Shown here piece by piece: positions 44,623-53,979 of a DNA stretch of 64,000 nucleotides; positions within the stretch are counted from its first letter, which is position 1; every line of letters starts with the position of its first letter. The DNA is from Streptomyces sannanensis (lineage in GTDB: Bacteria; Actinomycetota; Actinomycetes; Streptomycetales; Streptomycetaceae): contig NZ_BAAAYL010000001.1 of assembly GCF_039536205.1 (NCBI RefSeq), positions 5,766,001-5,830,000 of the forward strand. The letters are read 5' to 3'. Made by a program: the position numbers and the translations under genes. The notes under the pieces are model-generated. The model searched no databases, was not told the origin of the DNA, and was given only the letters and a program-made list of their open reading frames with translations.

Positions 44623-44968
44623 TCACTCGCCCGTGATCTCCGGAGCGTCCGGTGGCTCGAAACCTGCCGTGTCACAGTCCCGCCCCTCCCCGGGGCGGGA
44701 CTTCCCCTGCCTCCCTGCCTGCCGTGCAGACGCGAACAGTCGTTCGTTGTCTGTCAGTTCTGCCAGTGCATCGGGCGGCGGCGGCTCCCCGCTGTACACC
44801 CCCCGCACGCCCGCCGGCCCCTCGGCGTCCGCCGCCTCACCGCGCAGCAGCAGCCGGGGCGGCACATCCTGTGTCACGGCCGGCCGGCCGGCCGGACAGC
44901 GCCGCCCTCGCGGTCCCGCCGATGCCGGACTCCAGCACGATCAGTACCTCGCGCGCCTCCGCGTCCAT
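44623..44968 (-). pseudogene. Small gene split by a frameshift at a CCGG tetranucleotide repeat
   Basis: An ATG at 44968 opens a plausible protein (MDAEAREVLIVLESGIGGTA) that runs to GRPAG and then leaves frame, stopping at 44837. The continuing frame (DVPPRLLLRGEAADAEGPAG...ALAELTDNERLFASAR) is open down to 44623. The two meet at a (CGGC)4 run, 44877-44895. Loss of one 4-bp unit, or of one base, would join them into a 113-residue protein. It could be a pseudogene, a slipped-strand switch or a sequencing error. An independent GTG start at 44880 cannot be excluded. I do not recognise the family. Confidence 0.5.
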
Positions 44969-45058
44969 GTCCCGCAGCGTACGTCCGTGAGAGCGGTACC
45001 CGCCCCGCTGTGATTGGCTTGCCGTACCCCCGTCGGACGTACTGGAAGAGGAAGAACC

Positions 45059-45502
45059 ATGGCGCAGGTCGAGGCCACGACTGAGCAGATCATCGAAGCG
45101 GACGCGGAGACGGTGTTCGACGCCCTGGCCGACTACAAGGACACCCGCGCGAAGCTGCTGCCCGATCACTTCAGCGAGTACCAGGTGCGCGAGGGCGGCG
45201 ACGGCGAGGGCACTCTCGTCCACTGGAAGCTCCAGGCCACCAGCAAGCGCGTCCGCGACTGCCTGCTGGAGGTCACCGAGCCGACCGACGGTCAGCTCGT
45301 CGAGAAGGACCGCAACTCGTCCATGGTGACCACCTGGACCGTCACCCCGGCCGGCGCAGGCAGGTCCAGGGTCGTCGTGACCACCGTATGGAACGGCGCC
45401 GGTGGCATCGGCGGCTTCTTCGAGAAGACCTTCGCCCCCAAGGGACTCGCCCGCATCTACGACGCGCTGCTCGGCAAGCTCGCCGCGGAGGTGGCCGAGT
45501 AG
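45059..45502 (+). CDS. SRPBCC-family protein
   Basis: 147 residues from ATG 45059. A START-like beta-grasp/helix pattern is seen: EADAETVFDALADYKDTRAK at the start, a central HWKLQATSKRVRDCLLEVTE and a closing helix GGFFEKTFAPKGLARIYDAL. Polyketide-cyclase/lipid-transport-like members bind hydrophobic ligands. No specific partner is encoded nearby. GGAAGAGG lies just upstream of the start. The gene stands alone between the broken gene and the MFS gene. Confidence 0.85.
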   Translation: MAQVEATTEQIIEADAETVFDALADYKDTRAKLLPDHFSEYQVREGGDGEGTLVHWKLQATSKRVRDCLLEVTEPTDGQLVEKDRNSSMVTTWTVTPAGAGRSRVVVTTVWNGAGGIGGFFEKTFAPKGLARIYDALLGKLAAEVAE

Positions 45503-45689
45503 CCCGCTTCGTCGTCTCGCCCTCTCACCGGATCGGGTGGTTCTCCGCACCGGGCTGTTGTACGCCGTAGGGGCTCCGACCGGCGGCAAAGCCACCCGCG
45601 TACGCCTCCCGCGCACTCCGTCGCGCTTGCCCCGTGTTGTCGCCCGATGCGACAAATGGGTGGCACAGGCGCGACGACGGGAGCAACAG

Positions 45690-47963
45690 GTGGGCGGGAC
45701 CACTCCGGTGAAGACCGAGCCGGTCACGGCTCCGTGCACACCTGCCGTGGAGGCGTCCCGTACCGAGCCCGGCGCGCCGAGCGCGCGCCGGGTCCGCTGG
45801 GTCCTCTGCGCGCTGTGGCCGACGCTGCTGCTCGCCGCGTCGGCACAGATGATCATGGTCACCGCTCTGCCGCGGATCGCCGCGGAGCTGGACGGCCCGG
45901 ACCGTATGCCCTGGGCGAGCACCGTCTCTCTGCTCGCCGCCACGGCGGCTCTGCCGGTCCACGGCAGGCTCGGCGACCGCTACGGCCGCAAGGGCGCACT
46001 GCAGTTCGCGGTCGTCGTCTTCGTCGTCGGTTCGGGCCTGGCCGGCTGGTCGCGCACCATGGACCAGCTCATCGCCTGCCGTGCCCTCCAGGGCATCGGC
46101 GTCGGCGGAATCCTCGTCGGTGTCCACGCGATCACCGCGGAACTCGTGCCGGCGCACCGACGCCGCCGGTTCATGGGACTGGCCGCCGCCGCCTTCGGGG
46201 CCGGGACGGTCATGGGCCCGGTGCTCGGCGGCTTCGTCATGGACAGGCTGTCATGGCGCTGGTGCTTCCACCTCATGGTGCCGGTCGGCCTGTTCGCCCT
46301 GATCGTGGTGGCCGCCGCGCCCCGGCCGAGCAGGGCCGCCGTCCGGGGGCGCTTCGACGTGCTCGGCACGCTGCTGCTCGGCGCAGCCTCCACCTGTGTG
46401 GTGCTGCTGGCCGCCTGGGGCGGTACGGAGCACGCCCGGGACTCGCGGGTGGTGCTGGGACTGGCCACCGGAGCCGCCGGAGCCGCCCTGCTCCTCCTGG
46501 TCGTCGGGGCTCTCGTGGCCGATCCCGTCGTCCCGTCCCGGCTGTTCCGTGAGCCGGTGTTCACCGCGGCGGGCCTGGCCGGCGCGGCCGCCGGCGTCGT
46601 GCTCTTCGCCGCGGCGAGCCGGCTGCCCGTCCATCTGCGGGCCGTGGCAGGGGCGAACGCCACCGAGTCCGTGCTGCTGACACTGCCGATGGCCGGTGGC
46701 CTCGTCCTCGCGTCCGTCGTGTCCGTCCTGCTCATCGGCCGTACCGGTCGCCACAGCATCCCCGCCGTCCTGGGCGGTGTGCTCTCGGCCGTGGGGCTGT
46801 GGCTGCTGTCCCGGTCGGCGGCGGACACCCCGTGGCTCGACCACAGCCTCTGGACGGCTGTCCTCGGCGTCGGCATCGGCCTGATGGTGCCGGCGCTGAT
46901 CCTCGCCGTGCAGGACTCGGCCGTCGCGGCTGGCTCCGGCGCCGTCATCGGTACCCACATCTGCCTCTGGCAGCTGGGCGGCGGCGTCGGAGCCGCCGTG
47001 TCCGGTGTTTCGCTCGCCCACCGCATCGGCGGGGCGGCTCATGTGGACGCGGTGCCGCGGCCCCTCCTCCATCTCGTGCCGGTGCTGCTCGCACTCGGCC
47101 TGTTCCTCGCCGCCTTCTTCAAGGAGAAACCGTCGGTGTCCCACCAGATCCCCGCCGAGGCGGGCATCACCATCCCGGCCGCGCGCACCGCCACCGTCTA
47201 CCCCGTGGGCGTGCCGCTGTGCGGAACCGTCCAGCACCACGACGGCACCGCGGTCCCGCGCGCCGCGCTCACCCTCATCGATGTCCATGGACGGCAGATC
47301 GGACGTGGCGCGAGCGGCGAGGACGGGCGGTACGCGCTGAGTGTCCCCGGCTCCGGTGCGTACGTCCTGATCGCATCGGCCGGAGGTCATCAGCCACAGG
47401 CGGTCAGCGTCACGGTCGGCGAACGGCCGGTCGAGCTCGATGTGGTGCTCGGTGGCGCCGGGCGGCTCGCCGGGATGGTGCTCACCGCGGACGGCGCCCC
47501 GGTGCGCGACGCCGCGGTCACCCTGACCGATGTACGCGGCGAGGTGGTCGCCACGACCCGCAGCGGCCGCGAAGGAGCCTATGCCATCACCGAGCTGGTG
47601 GCCGGGGAGTACACCCTTGCCGCGAACGCCCACGCCTTCCGGCCGGCGGCCCTGCCGGTCAGTGTGCAGGCCGCGCGTGAGACACGGCAGGACATCGAAC
47701 TGTCGGGCGGCGCGGTACTGCGCGGCACGGTACGGGCGGGCGCAGGCCGTCCCGTCGAGGAGGCACGGGTGACACTGCTCAACGCCGCGGGCAACGTGGT
47801 GGACACGCTCACCACCGAGACCGACGGTACGTTCCGCTTCGTCGATCTGTCGTCCGGCGAGTACACCGTGATCGCGGCCGGCTATCCGCCGACGGCCACC
47901 GTGCTGCAGGTGGCGGGCGGTGGCCGTACCGAGCGTGATCTCCAGCTGGGGCACGAGGACTGA
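45690..47963 (+). CDS. MFS (DHA2-type) transporter fused to three carboxypeptidase-regulatory-like domains
   Basis: 757 residues from GTG 45690 with GGGAG upstream. The first 490 residues form a 14-helix drug:proton antiporter-like domain (TALPRIAAELDG, GRLGDRYGRKGALQF, RALQGIGVGGILVG, FGAGTVMGPVLGGFV). The last 250 residues hold three homologous beta-sandwich repeats of about 80 residues. Each has the pattern G.V...G.PV..A.VTL.D..G and DG.Y....L..GEYTL, typical of CarboxypepD_reg/Cna-B-like folds. With 14 helices the repeats would lie in the cytoplasm, which is odd for such domains. Substrate unknown. Confidence 0.85.
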   Translation: MGGTTPVKTEPVTAPCTPAVEASRTEPGAPSARRVRWVLCALWPTLLLAASAQMIMVTALPRIAAELDGPDRMPWASTVSLLAATAALPVHGRLGDRYGRKGALQFAVVVFVVGSGLAGWSRTMDQLIACRALQGIGVGGILVGVHAITAELVPAHRRRRFMGLAAAAFGAGTVMGPVLGGFVMDRLSWRWCFHLMVPVGLFALIVVAAAPRPSRAAVRGRFDVLGTLLLGAASTCVVLLAAWGGTEHARDSRVVLGLATGAAGAALLLLVVGALVADPVVPSRLFREPVFTAAGLAGAAAGVVLFAAASRLPVHLRAVAGANATESVLLTLPMAGGLVLASVVSVLLIGRTGRHSIPAVLGGVLSAVGLWLLSRSAADTPWLDHSLWTAVLGVGIGLMVPALILAVQDSAVAAGSGAVIGTHICLWQLGGGVGAAVSGVSLAHRIGGAAHVDAVPRPLLHLVPVLLALGLFLAAFFKEKPSVSHQIPAEAGITIPAARTATVYPVGVPLCGTVQHHDGTAVPRAALTLIDVHGRQIGRGASGEDGRYALSVPGSGAYVLIASAGGHQPQAVSVTVGERPVELDVVLGGAGRLAGMVLTADGAPVRDAAVTLTDVRGEVVATTRSGREGAYAITELVAGEYTLAANAHAFRPAALPVSVQAARETRQDIELSGGAVLRGTVRAGAGRPVEEARVTLLNAAGNVVDTLTTETDGTFRFVDLSSGEYTVIAAGYPPTATVLQVAGGGRTERDLQLGHED

Positions 47964-48083
47964 GTGCCCGTCAGTATGGCCCGGCCTGTGCCGTATTCCG
48001 CGGTTGTCCCGCGTGCGGCGGCCCGTCGGCCGTACCGTGGTGAGCAGCCGCGGAGTCTCGCGGCGGGAAGGAGCCTCCCGCGC

Positions 48084-48287
48084 ATGGAACGAGGTACTCC
48101 GCCGGTGCCACCGCAGCGCAACTCCGCGGCGGGCCGGATTCCGCTCGCCGTGGTCCTCGTGGACGGTGACGGCCTGGTCTCTGCCGCTGACGACGACCGA
48201 CCGCACGCCGGACGGCACGCGCATCGCGCTTCCGTCGAGGTGGCTGGTTGTCGGTCGTACCAGCAGGGTCGGTGTCTGGTGCTGTGA
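48084..48287 (+). pseudogene. Possible PAS-domain gene remnant
   Basis: After a good ribosome site (GGAAGGAG), ATG 48084 opens MERGTPPVPPQRNSAAGRIP followed by LAVVLVDGDGLVSA, which reads like the start of Streptomyces PAS-domain phosphatase or sensor proteins. The similarity is then lost and the frame ends at 48287, too short for a domain. The rest of 47964-48587 holds only palindromic repeats. Low certainty. Confidence 0.3.
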
Positions 48288-48313
48288 ACAGAAAGGTTCA
48301 CCGGCTCGCGACG

Positions 48314-48495
48314 CTCCCCCAGCTACCGCTGGGAGGTACCCCCAGGCACGGCACCTCGCGGCGTTGTCGCATCGCGCGAGTACGGCCGAGTACGAGCTGC
48401 GATGCTCCGCCTTGCGATGCACCGCACCTGGGGGCACCTCTGGGGGCACCCTGGGGGCACCCCCAGCGGTAGCTGGGGGAGGTAGCTGGGGGAGT
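48314..48495. repeat. Intergenic palindromes of the CCCCCAGC-GGTA-GCTGGGGG family
   Basis: Copies at 48314-48337 and 48459-48480 in opposite orientation, with an added direct repeat GGTAGCTGGGGGA (48469-48494) and several CTGGGGGCACC units between (48428-48460). Related copies lie at 30337 and near 63967. No gene is seen in this gap. Confidence 0.6.
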
Positions 48496-48587
48496 CGCGA
48501 GCTTCCCGGCAAACCTTTCCGGCCACAGCACTGGTTGCTTGTCACCAGGACTTTTGCGGGGGAGTGTCAGCGCGTACGGTTCGAGTC

Positions 48588-49421
48588 ATGAAGATCCTCA
48601 TCAGCGCCGACATGGAAGGCGCCACCGGAGTCACCTGGCCTGCCGATGTGTTGCCGGGTTCTCCGCAGTGGGAGCGCTGCCGCGGCATGTTCACGTCCGA
48701 TGTGAATGCCGCCGTGCTCGGCTTTTTCGACGGGGGCGCCGACGAGGTGCTCATCAACGAGGCGCACTGGAGCATGCGCAATCTGCTGCTGGAGCGCATC
48801 GACGACCGCGCCCAGATGCTGACCGGACGGCACAAGCCGCTCTCTATGGTGGAGGGCGTGCAGCATGGAGACGTGGACGCCATCGCGTTCATCGGGTACC
48901 ACACGGGCGCGGGGGCGGAGGGCGTGCTGGCGCACACCTACCTCGCCAACTCCATCACCGGGGTGTGGCTCAACGGCACCCGGGCGAGTGAGGGGCTGCT
49001 CAACGCCCATGTCGTCGCCGAGTACGGCGTTCCGGTGGTGCTGGTCACCGGGGACGACCTGACCTGCGTGGACGCCGAGGGGTACGCACCCCGGGCCCGC
49101 AAGGTCGCGGTGAAGGACTATGTCTCGCGGTACGCCGCGGTGTGCCGTACCCCGGCCCGTACCGCCGCGGACATCAGGGCGGCCGCCAAGGAGGCGACGG
49201 CGCTCGCCGTGCGGCACGAGCCGGTGCAGGGCGGGCCGTTCACCATGGAGCTGGAGTTCGACGCGGAGCATCTGTCGGCCGCCGCCACGGTGGTCCCCGG
49301 CGTCGAACGGACCGGCGAGCGGCGCATCGCCTACACCAGCGAGACGATGTACGAGGCCATTCGCAGCTTCAAGGCGGTCACGACGATCGCCTCGGCAGCG
49401 GTGGAGGAGCAGTATGGCTGA
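48588..49421 (+). CDS. M55-family D-aminopeptidase (DppA-like)
   Basis: 277 residues from ATG 48588. Zinc-binding motifs of the family are present: ISADMEGATGV at the start, LINEAHWSMRNLL and IGYHTGAGA. It should release N-terminal D-amino acids from short peptides, such as murein-derived D-Ala peptides. It opens a tightly packed peptidase cassette: the M20 gene starts 8 bp before its stop, then S9 and S66 genes follow. No signal peptide, so the enzyme is cytoplasmic. Confidence 0.92.
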   Translation: MKILISADMEGATGVTWPADVLPGSPQWERCRGMFTSDVNAAVLGFFDGGADEVLINEAHWSMRNLLLERIDDRAQMLTGRHKPLSMVEGVQHGDVDAIAFIGYHTGAGAEGVLAHTYLANSITGVWLNGTRASEGLLNAHVVAEYGVPVVLVTGDDLTCVDAEGYAPRARKVAVKDYVSRYAAVCRTPARTAADIRAAAKEATALAVRHEPVQGGPFTMELEFDAEHLSAAATVVPGVERTGERRIAYTSETMYEAIRSFKAVTTIASAAVEEQYG

Positions 49422-50754
49422 CATGGCAGACGAGGGCCCCGTCGACGATGTGGCGCTGGACGAGGTGGTGCGCTTCACCTCCGAACTGATCCGGATCGAC
49501 ACCACCAACCGTGGCGGCGGCGACTGCCAGGAGCGGCCCGCCGCCGAGTACGTGGCGGAGCGCCTGGCCGAGGCCGGCCTGGAGCCGGTCATGCTGGAGC
49601 GCACCCCGGGGCGTACCAATGTGGTGGCCAGGATCGAGGGCACGGACCCGTCCGCCGACGCTCTGCTGGTGCACGGTCACCTGGACGTGGTGCCGGCCGA
49701 AGCCGCCGACTGGAGCGTGCACCCCTTCTCCGGTGAGGTCCGGGACGGGGTGGTGTGGGGGCGCGGCGCCGTCGACATGAAGAACATGGACGCGATGGTG
49801 CTCTCGGTCGTACGGGCCTGGGCACGGGGCGGCGTGCGGCCGCGCCGGGACATCGTGATCGCGTACACCGCCGACGAGGAGGCCAGTGCGGTCGACGGCT
49901 CCGGCTTCCTCGCCGACGAGCATCCCGAGCTCTTCGAGGGATGCACCGAAGGGATCAGCGAGTCCGGCGCGTTCACCTTCCACGCCGGCCCCGGAATGAA
50001 CCTCTACCCGATCGCGGCGGGGGAGCGGGGTACCGCCTGGCTCAAGCTGACCGCGCGGGGCAAGGCCGGTCACGGCTCCAAGGTCAACCGGGCCAACGCG
50101 GTCAGCCGGCTCGCCGCGGCCGTCGCCAGGATCGGCGACTACGAGTGGCCGGTGCGGCTCACCCCGACGGTGCGGGCCGCGCTGCGCGAGCTGGCCGCTC
50201 TGCACGGCATCGAAGCGGACCCGTACGCGCGGGACTTCGACGTCGACGATCTGCTGGTGAAGTTGGGACCGGCTGCCGCCCTGGTCGAGTCGACGGTGCG
50301 CAACAGCGCGAACCCGACCATGCTGGACGCCGGTTACAAGGTCAATGTGATTCCGGGAGAGGCCACCGCCTACGTCGACGGGCGGATGCTGCCGGGCGGC
50401 GAGGAGGAGTTCCGGGAGACCCTGGACCGGCTCACCGGACCGGATGTCGAGTGGGAGTTCCACCACCGGGAGGTCCCGCTCCAGGCGCCGGTCGACTCGC
50501 CGACCTTCACCAAGCTGCGCGCCGCCGTGGAGCGCTTCGACCCGGACGGGCATGCGGTGCCCTACTGCATGGCGGGCGGCACCGACGCCAAGCAGTTCTC
50601 CCGGCTGGGCATCACCGGTTACGGGTTCTCACCGCTGAAGCTGCCGCCGGGATTCGACTACTACGCGCTGTTCCACGGGGTGGACGAGCGTATCCCGGTC
50701 GATTCCCTGCACTTCGGTGTCCGGGTGCTCGACCACTATCTGCAGTCCGCGTAG
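49414..50754 (+). CDS. M20-family metallopeptidase
   Basis: 446 residues from ATG 49414, overlapping the M55 gene by 8 bp. The dizinc site motifs are complete: LLVHGHLDVVP, GRGAVDMKNMDA and AYTADEEAS, with the dimerisation-domain segment GKAGHGSKVNRANAV. The family includes dipeptidases and acyl-amino-acid deacylases; exact substrate unknown. Position after a D-aminopeptidase and before prolyl oligopeptidase and LD-carboxypeptidase genes suggests intracellular catabolism of small, perhaps D-amino-acid-containing, peptides. Confidence 0.92.
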   Translation: MADMADEGPVDDVALDEVVRFTSELIRIDTTNRGGGDCQERPAAEYVAERLAEAGLEPVMLERTPGRTNVVARIEGTDPSADALLVHGHLDVVPAEAADWSVHPFSGEVRDGVVWGRGAVDMKNMDAMVLSVVRAWARGGVRPRRDIVIAYTADEEASAVDGSGFLADEHPELFEGCTEGISESGAFTFHAGPGMNLYPIAAGERGTAWLKLTARGKAGHGSKVNRANAVSRLAAAVARIGDYEWPVRLTPTVRAALRELAALHGIEADPYARDFDVDDLLVKLGPAAALVESTVRNSANPTMLDAGYKVNVIPGEATAYVDGRMLPGGEEEFRETLDRLTGPDVEWEFHHREVPLQAPVDSPTFTKLRAAVERFDPDGHAVPYCMAGGTDAKQFSRLGITGYGFSPLKLPPGFDYYALFHGVDERIPVDSLHFGVRVLDHYLQSA

Positions 50755-50772
50755 AGGAATTGGGGTTCCAGG

Positions 50773-52749
50773 GTGACCGTGAAACCGTACGGGGCGTGGG
50801 AGTCCCCGATCGACGCCGGGACGGCCGCCTCGCACGACGGCCGGCCCGACTACGTCGGCCGTGTCGGTGACGAGCTGTGGTGGGTCGCGCCGCGCCCCGA
50901 CGAGGGCGGCCGCGCCACCCTGATGCGCCGCGGCGTCGAGGGGGACGAGCGGACCGTACTGCCGGCGCCCTGGAATGTGCGCAGCCGCGTCATCGAGTAC
51001 GGCGGACTGCCCTGGGCCGGGACGGAACGTCCCGGGGGCGGGCCGCTGGTCGTCTTCGTGAACTTCGCCGACCAGCGGCTGTACGCGTACGAGCCGGACG
51101 GCCCGGACGGGCCGCGCCCGCTCACCCCCGTCTCCGGGACCGGCGGTGGGCTGCGCTGGGTCGATCCGGTGATCCTGCTGGACCGCGGCGAGGTCTGGTG
51201 TGTGATGGAGGAGTTCACCGGCGAATCGCCGACCGATGTGCGGAGGGTCGTCGCGGCCGTCCCGCTGGACGGCTCCGCGGCGGAGCGGCGCGGCGCCGTC
51301 CGTGAACTCTCCGACGACCGGCACCGCTTCGTCACCGGTCCGCGGCTCTCCCCGGACGGGCGGCGCGTGGCGTGGATCGCCTGGGACCATCCGCGCATGC
51401 CCTGGGACGGCACCGAGCTCAGGCTCGCCGAGGTCGGCGAGGACGGTGTCTTCCACGATGCCAGAACGCTGCTGGGCGGACCGGCCGAATCGGTGGCCCA
51501 GACCGAGTGGGCGGCCGACGGAACCCTGCTGGTGGCCACCGACCGCAGCGGCTGGTGGAACCTGTACCGGGTGGACCCGGACAAGGGCACGCCGGCGCCG
51601 CTCCGCCCGCTGGAGGAGGAGTTCGCGGGGCCGCTGTGGCGTATCGGCCAGCGCTGGTTCACCCCGCTCGACAGCGGCCTCATCGCCGTCGTCCACGGCC
51701 GCGGTGCCACCACCCTCGGCATCCTCGACCCGGAGACCGGCGACCTGGTCGACGCGCCGGGGCCCTGGACGGAGTGGGCCCCCACCGTCGCGGTGTGCGG
51801 CACCCGTGTCACGGGTGTGGCGGCCAGTCCGCGCACCGCGTACGAAGTCGTCGAACTCGACACCCGCACCGGCCGTACCCGCGTCGTCGGCTCCGCGCAC
51901 GACGATCCCGTGGATCCGGTGTACTACCCCGAGCCGCAGATCCGCATCTTCACCGGGCCCGGCGGCCGCGAGATCCACGCCCATGTCTACCCGCCGCACA
52001 ACCCGGATGTCATCGCGCCCGCCGACGAGCTCCCGCCCTATGTCGTATGGGCGCACGGCGGACCGACCAGCCGCTCCCCGCTCGTACTCGACCTGGAGAT
52101 CGCCTATTTCACCTCGCGCGGCATCGGCGTCGCCGAGGTGAACTACGGAGGCTCCACCGGCTACGGCCGGGAGTACCGTGAGCGGCTGCGCGAGCAGTGG
52201 GGTGTCGTCGACGTCGAGGACTGCGCGGCCGTCGCCCGTGCCCTGGCCGGTGAGGGCACGGCCGATCCGGAGCGGCTGGCGGTCCGCGGCGGCAGCGCGG
52301 GCGGCTGGACCACCGCGGCCTCCCTCGCCACCACCGATGTGTACGCCTGCGGTACGGTCATCTACCCCGTACTCGACCTGACCGAGTGGGTGTTCGACAC
52401 TCATGATTTCGAATCCCAGTACCTGGAATCGCTGGTCGGCCCGCGCGAGGAGGTCCAGGCCCGCTACCGCGACCGTTCGCCCGTCAACCACGCCGAGCGG
52501 ATCACCGGCCCCTTCCTGCTGCTCCAGGGGCTGGACGACGTGATCTGCCCGCCGGTCCAGGCCGAGCGGCTGATCGCCGCCATGGCGGGACGCGGCGTCC
52601 CGCACGCGTATATCGCCTTCGAGGGCGAGGGGCATGGCTTCCGCAGGGCCGACACCATGCGCCGAGCGCTCGAGGCGGAACTGTCGCTGTACGCTCAGAC
52701 GTTCCGTATCGACCGCCCCGACATACCCGTACTGGAGCTCAAGCAGTGA
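50773..52749 (+). CDS. S9-family prolyl oligopeptidase
   Basis: 658 residues from GTG 50773. A beta-propeller N-terminal part (about 1-390, with VTGPRLSPDGRRVAWIAWDH) is followed by a peptidase domain with AHGGPTSR, nucleophile Ser in RGGSAGGWTT, Asp in GLDDVICPP and His in EGEGHGFRR. It cleaves short peptides, often acyl- or dipeptidyl-type, inside the cell. It starts 18 bp after the M20 stop and overlaps the S66 start by 4 bp. Confidence 0.92.
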   Translation: MTVKPYGAWESPIDAGTAASHDGRPDYVGRVGDELWWVAPRPDEGGRATLMRRGVEGDERTVLPAPWNVRSRVIEYGGLPWAGTERPGGGPLVVFVNFADQRLYAYEPDGPDGPRPLTPVSGTGGGLRWVDPVILLDRGEVWCVMEEFTGESPTDVRRVVAAVPLDGSAAERRGAVRELSDDRHRFVTGPRLSPDGRRVAWIAWDHPRMPWDGTELRLAEVGEDGVFHDARTLLGGPAESVAQTEWAADGTLLVATDRSGWWNLYRVDPDKGTPAPLRPLEEEFAGPLWRIGQRWFTPLDSGLIAVVHGRGATTLGILDPETGDLVDAPGPWTEWAPTVAVCGTRVTGVAASPRTAYEVVELDTRTGRTRVVGSAHDDPVDPVYYPEPQIRIFTGPGGREIHAHVYPPHNPDVIAPADELPPYVVWAHGGPTSRSPLVLDLEIAYFTSRGIGVAEVNYGGSTGYGREYRERLREQWGVVDVEDCAAVARALAGEGTADPERLAVRGGSAGGWTTAASLATTDVYACGTVIYPVLDLTEWVFDTHDFESQYLESLVGPREEVQARYRDRSPVNHAERITGPFLLLQGLDDVICPPVQAERLIAAMAGRGVPHAYIAFEGEGHGFRRADTMRRALEAELSLYAQTFRIDRPDIPVLELKQ

Positions 52750-53678
52750 CTCTCACGCCCCTGACCCGGCCCGCACGACTGAGGCCCGGGGCGCGGGTCG
52801 CCGTGGTGGCGCCCAGCGGCCCGGTGCCCGAGGAGCGGCTGGCGGCCGGTCTCGACATCCTGCGCGGCTGGGACCTCGACCCCGTGGTCATGCCCCATGT
52901 CCTGGACCGCCACGGCGAGTTCGACTATCTCGCGGGCGCGGACCGGATGCGCGCCCGGGACTTCCAGGAAGCCTGGTGCGACCCCTCCGTCGACGGCGTG
53001 ATCTGCGCCCGCGGCGGATACGGGGTCCAGCGCATGGTCGACCTGCTCGACTGGACGGCGATGCGCGCGGCCGGCCCCAAGGTGTTCGTCGGCTTCAGCG
53101 ACATCACCGTGCTGCACGAGGCCCTCGCCGTACACATGGGCCTGGCCACCCTGCACGGTCCAATGGTCGCGGCGGCGTCCTTCCTCAAGGACACGCGCAC
53201 CCAGGAGTCGCTGCGCGCCACGCTGTTCGAGCCCGAGTCGGTGCGGACCCTCGGCCTGGAGACGGCCCGCCCGCTGGTTCCCGGCCGGGCCCGGGGCATC
53301 ACGCTGGGCGGCTGTGCCAGTCTGCTCGCCGCCGAGCTCGGCACCCCGCACGCCCGCCCCTCCGCGCGGGGCGGACTGCTGCTCCTGGAGGACGTCGGCG
53401 AGGAGGACTACCGGCTGGACCGTATCCTCACCCAACTGCTGCGCTCGGGTTGGCCGGCCGGTGTCAGCGGTATCGCGCTCGGCTCCTGGGAGGAGTGCGG
53501 CCCGTACGACGAGGTACGGGCCGTGCTGCTCGACCGGCTGGGCGGACTCGGGGTTCCGGTCGTCGAGGAACTGGGCTTCGGTCACTGCGAGACCGCGCTG
53601 ACCATGCCGCTCGGACTGCCCGCGGTATTGGATGCCGAGGCGGGAACCCTGACGCTGGACCTGCCGGCGCTCGCCTGA
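52746..53678 (+). CDS. S66-family LD-carboxypeptidase (LdcA-like)
   Basis: 310 residues from GTG 52746, overlapping the S9 gene (GTGA). Motifs: VAVVAPSGPV at the start, CARGGYGVQR, VGFSDITVLH and, at the end, ELGFGHCETALTMPLG, matching S66 enzymes with their Ser/Glu/His site. LdcA trims the terminal D-Ala from murein tetrapeptides in the cytoplasm during recycling, which fits the other peptidases in the cassette. Some members instead give resistance to microcin C-like compounds. Confidence 0.9.
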   Translation: MTLTPLTRPARLRPGARVAVVAPSGPVPEERLAAGLDILRGWDLDPVVMPHVLDRHGEFDYLAGADRMRARDFQEAWCDPSVDGVICARGGYGVQRMVDLLDWTAMRAAGPKVFVGFSDITVLHEALAVHMGLATLHGPMVAAASFLKDTRTQESLRATLFEPESVRTLGLETARPLVPGRARGITLGGCASLLAAELGTPHARPSARGGLLLLEDVGEEDYRLDRILTQLLRSGWPAGVSGIALGSWEECGPYDEVRAVLLDRLGGLGVPVVEELGFGHCETALTMPLGLPAVLDAEAGTLTLDLPALA

Positions 53679-53806
53679 AGACCGAGGCCGGCGTGCGCGG
53701 ACCCTGTGTTCCGCACTCCCCGCTGAGACACTGCGAGTGACCCGAAGGGGGCGCGGCGCCATGCGCCGGAGGCACATGTCGGCACAGCCTTGAGCGCCCC
53801 CTGGGG

Positions 53807-53827
53807 CCCCCGGACGAAGTCCGGGGG
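53807..53827. repeat. Palindromic element in the gap between S66 and adenosine deaminase genes
   Basis: CCCCCGGAC-GAA-GTCCGGGGG-type palindrome, same family as 30286, 44585 and 63846. The 301-bp gap 53679-53979 is otherwise empty. A 40-codon frame at 53856 has a fair ribosome site but no recognisable product. The hairpin may terminate the peptidase operon. Confidence 0.6.
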
Positions 53828-53979
53828 AGAACCGAGCCTCACAAGGGAGCGGCCCATGTTCCGTCAGAGGCCCGACCCGGCGGGCGAACCCCGGGCTTCC
53901 TCCACCGTACCGGCGACAGGTTGCCGTGCGGTGTCGCCCGCACGGCGCCCCCTGGTACGTCCCGGGTCGCCGGGATGAT

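Noticed and set aside
46251-48545. 764-codon frame antisense to the MFS fusion gene
   Set aside because: His/Arg/Gly-rich mirror frame with no domain; the sense strand carries an evident transporter.
53856-53978. 40-codon frame with a GGGAG ribosome site
   Set aside because: Short, low in complexity, in a gap between convergent genes and without recognisable product; noted but not called.
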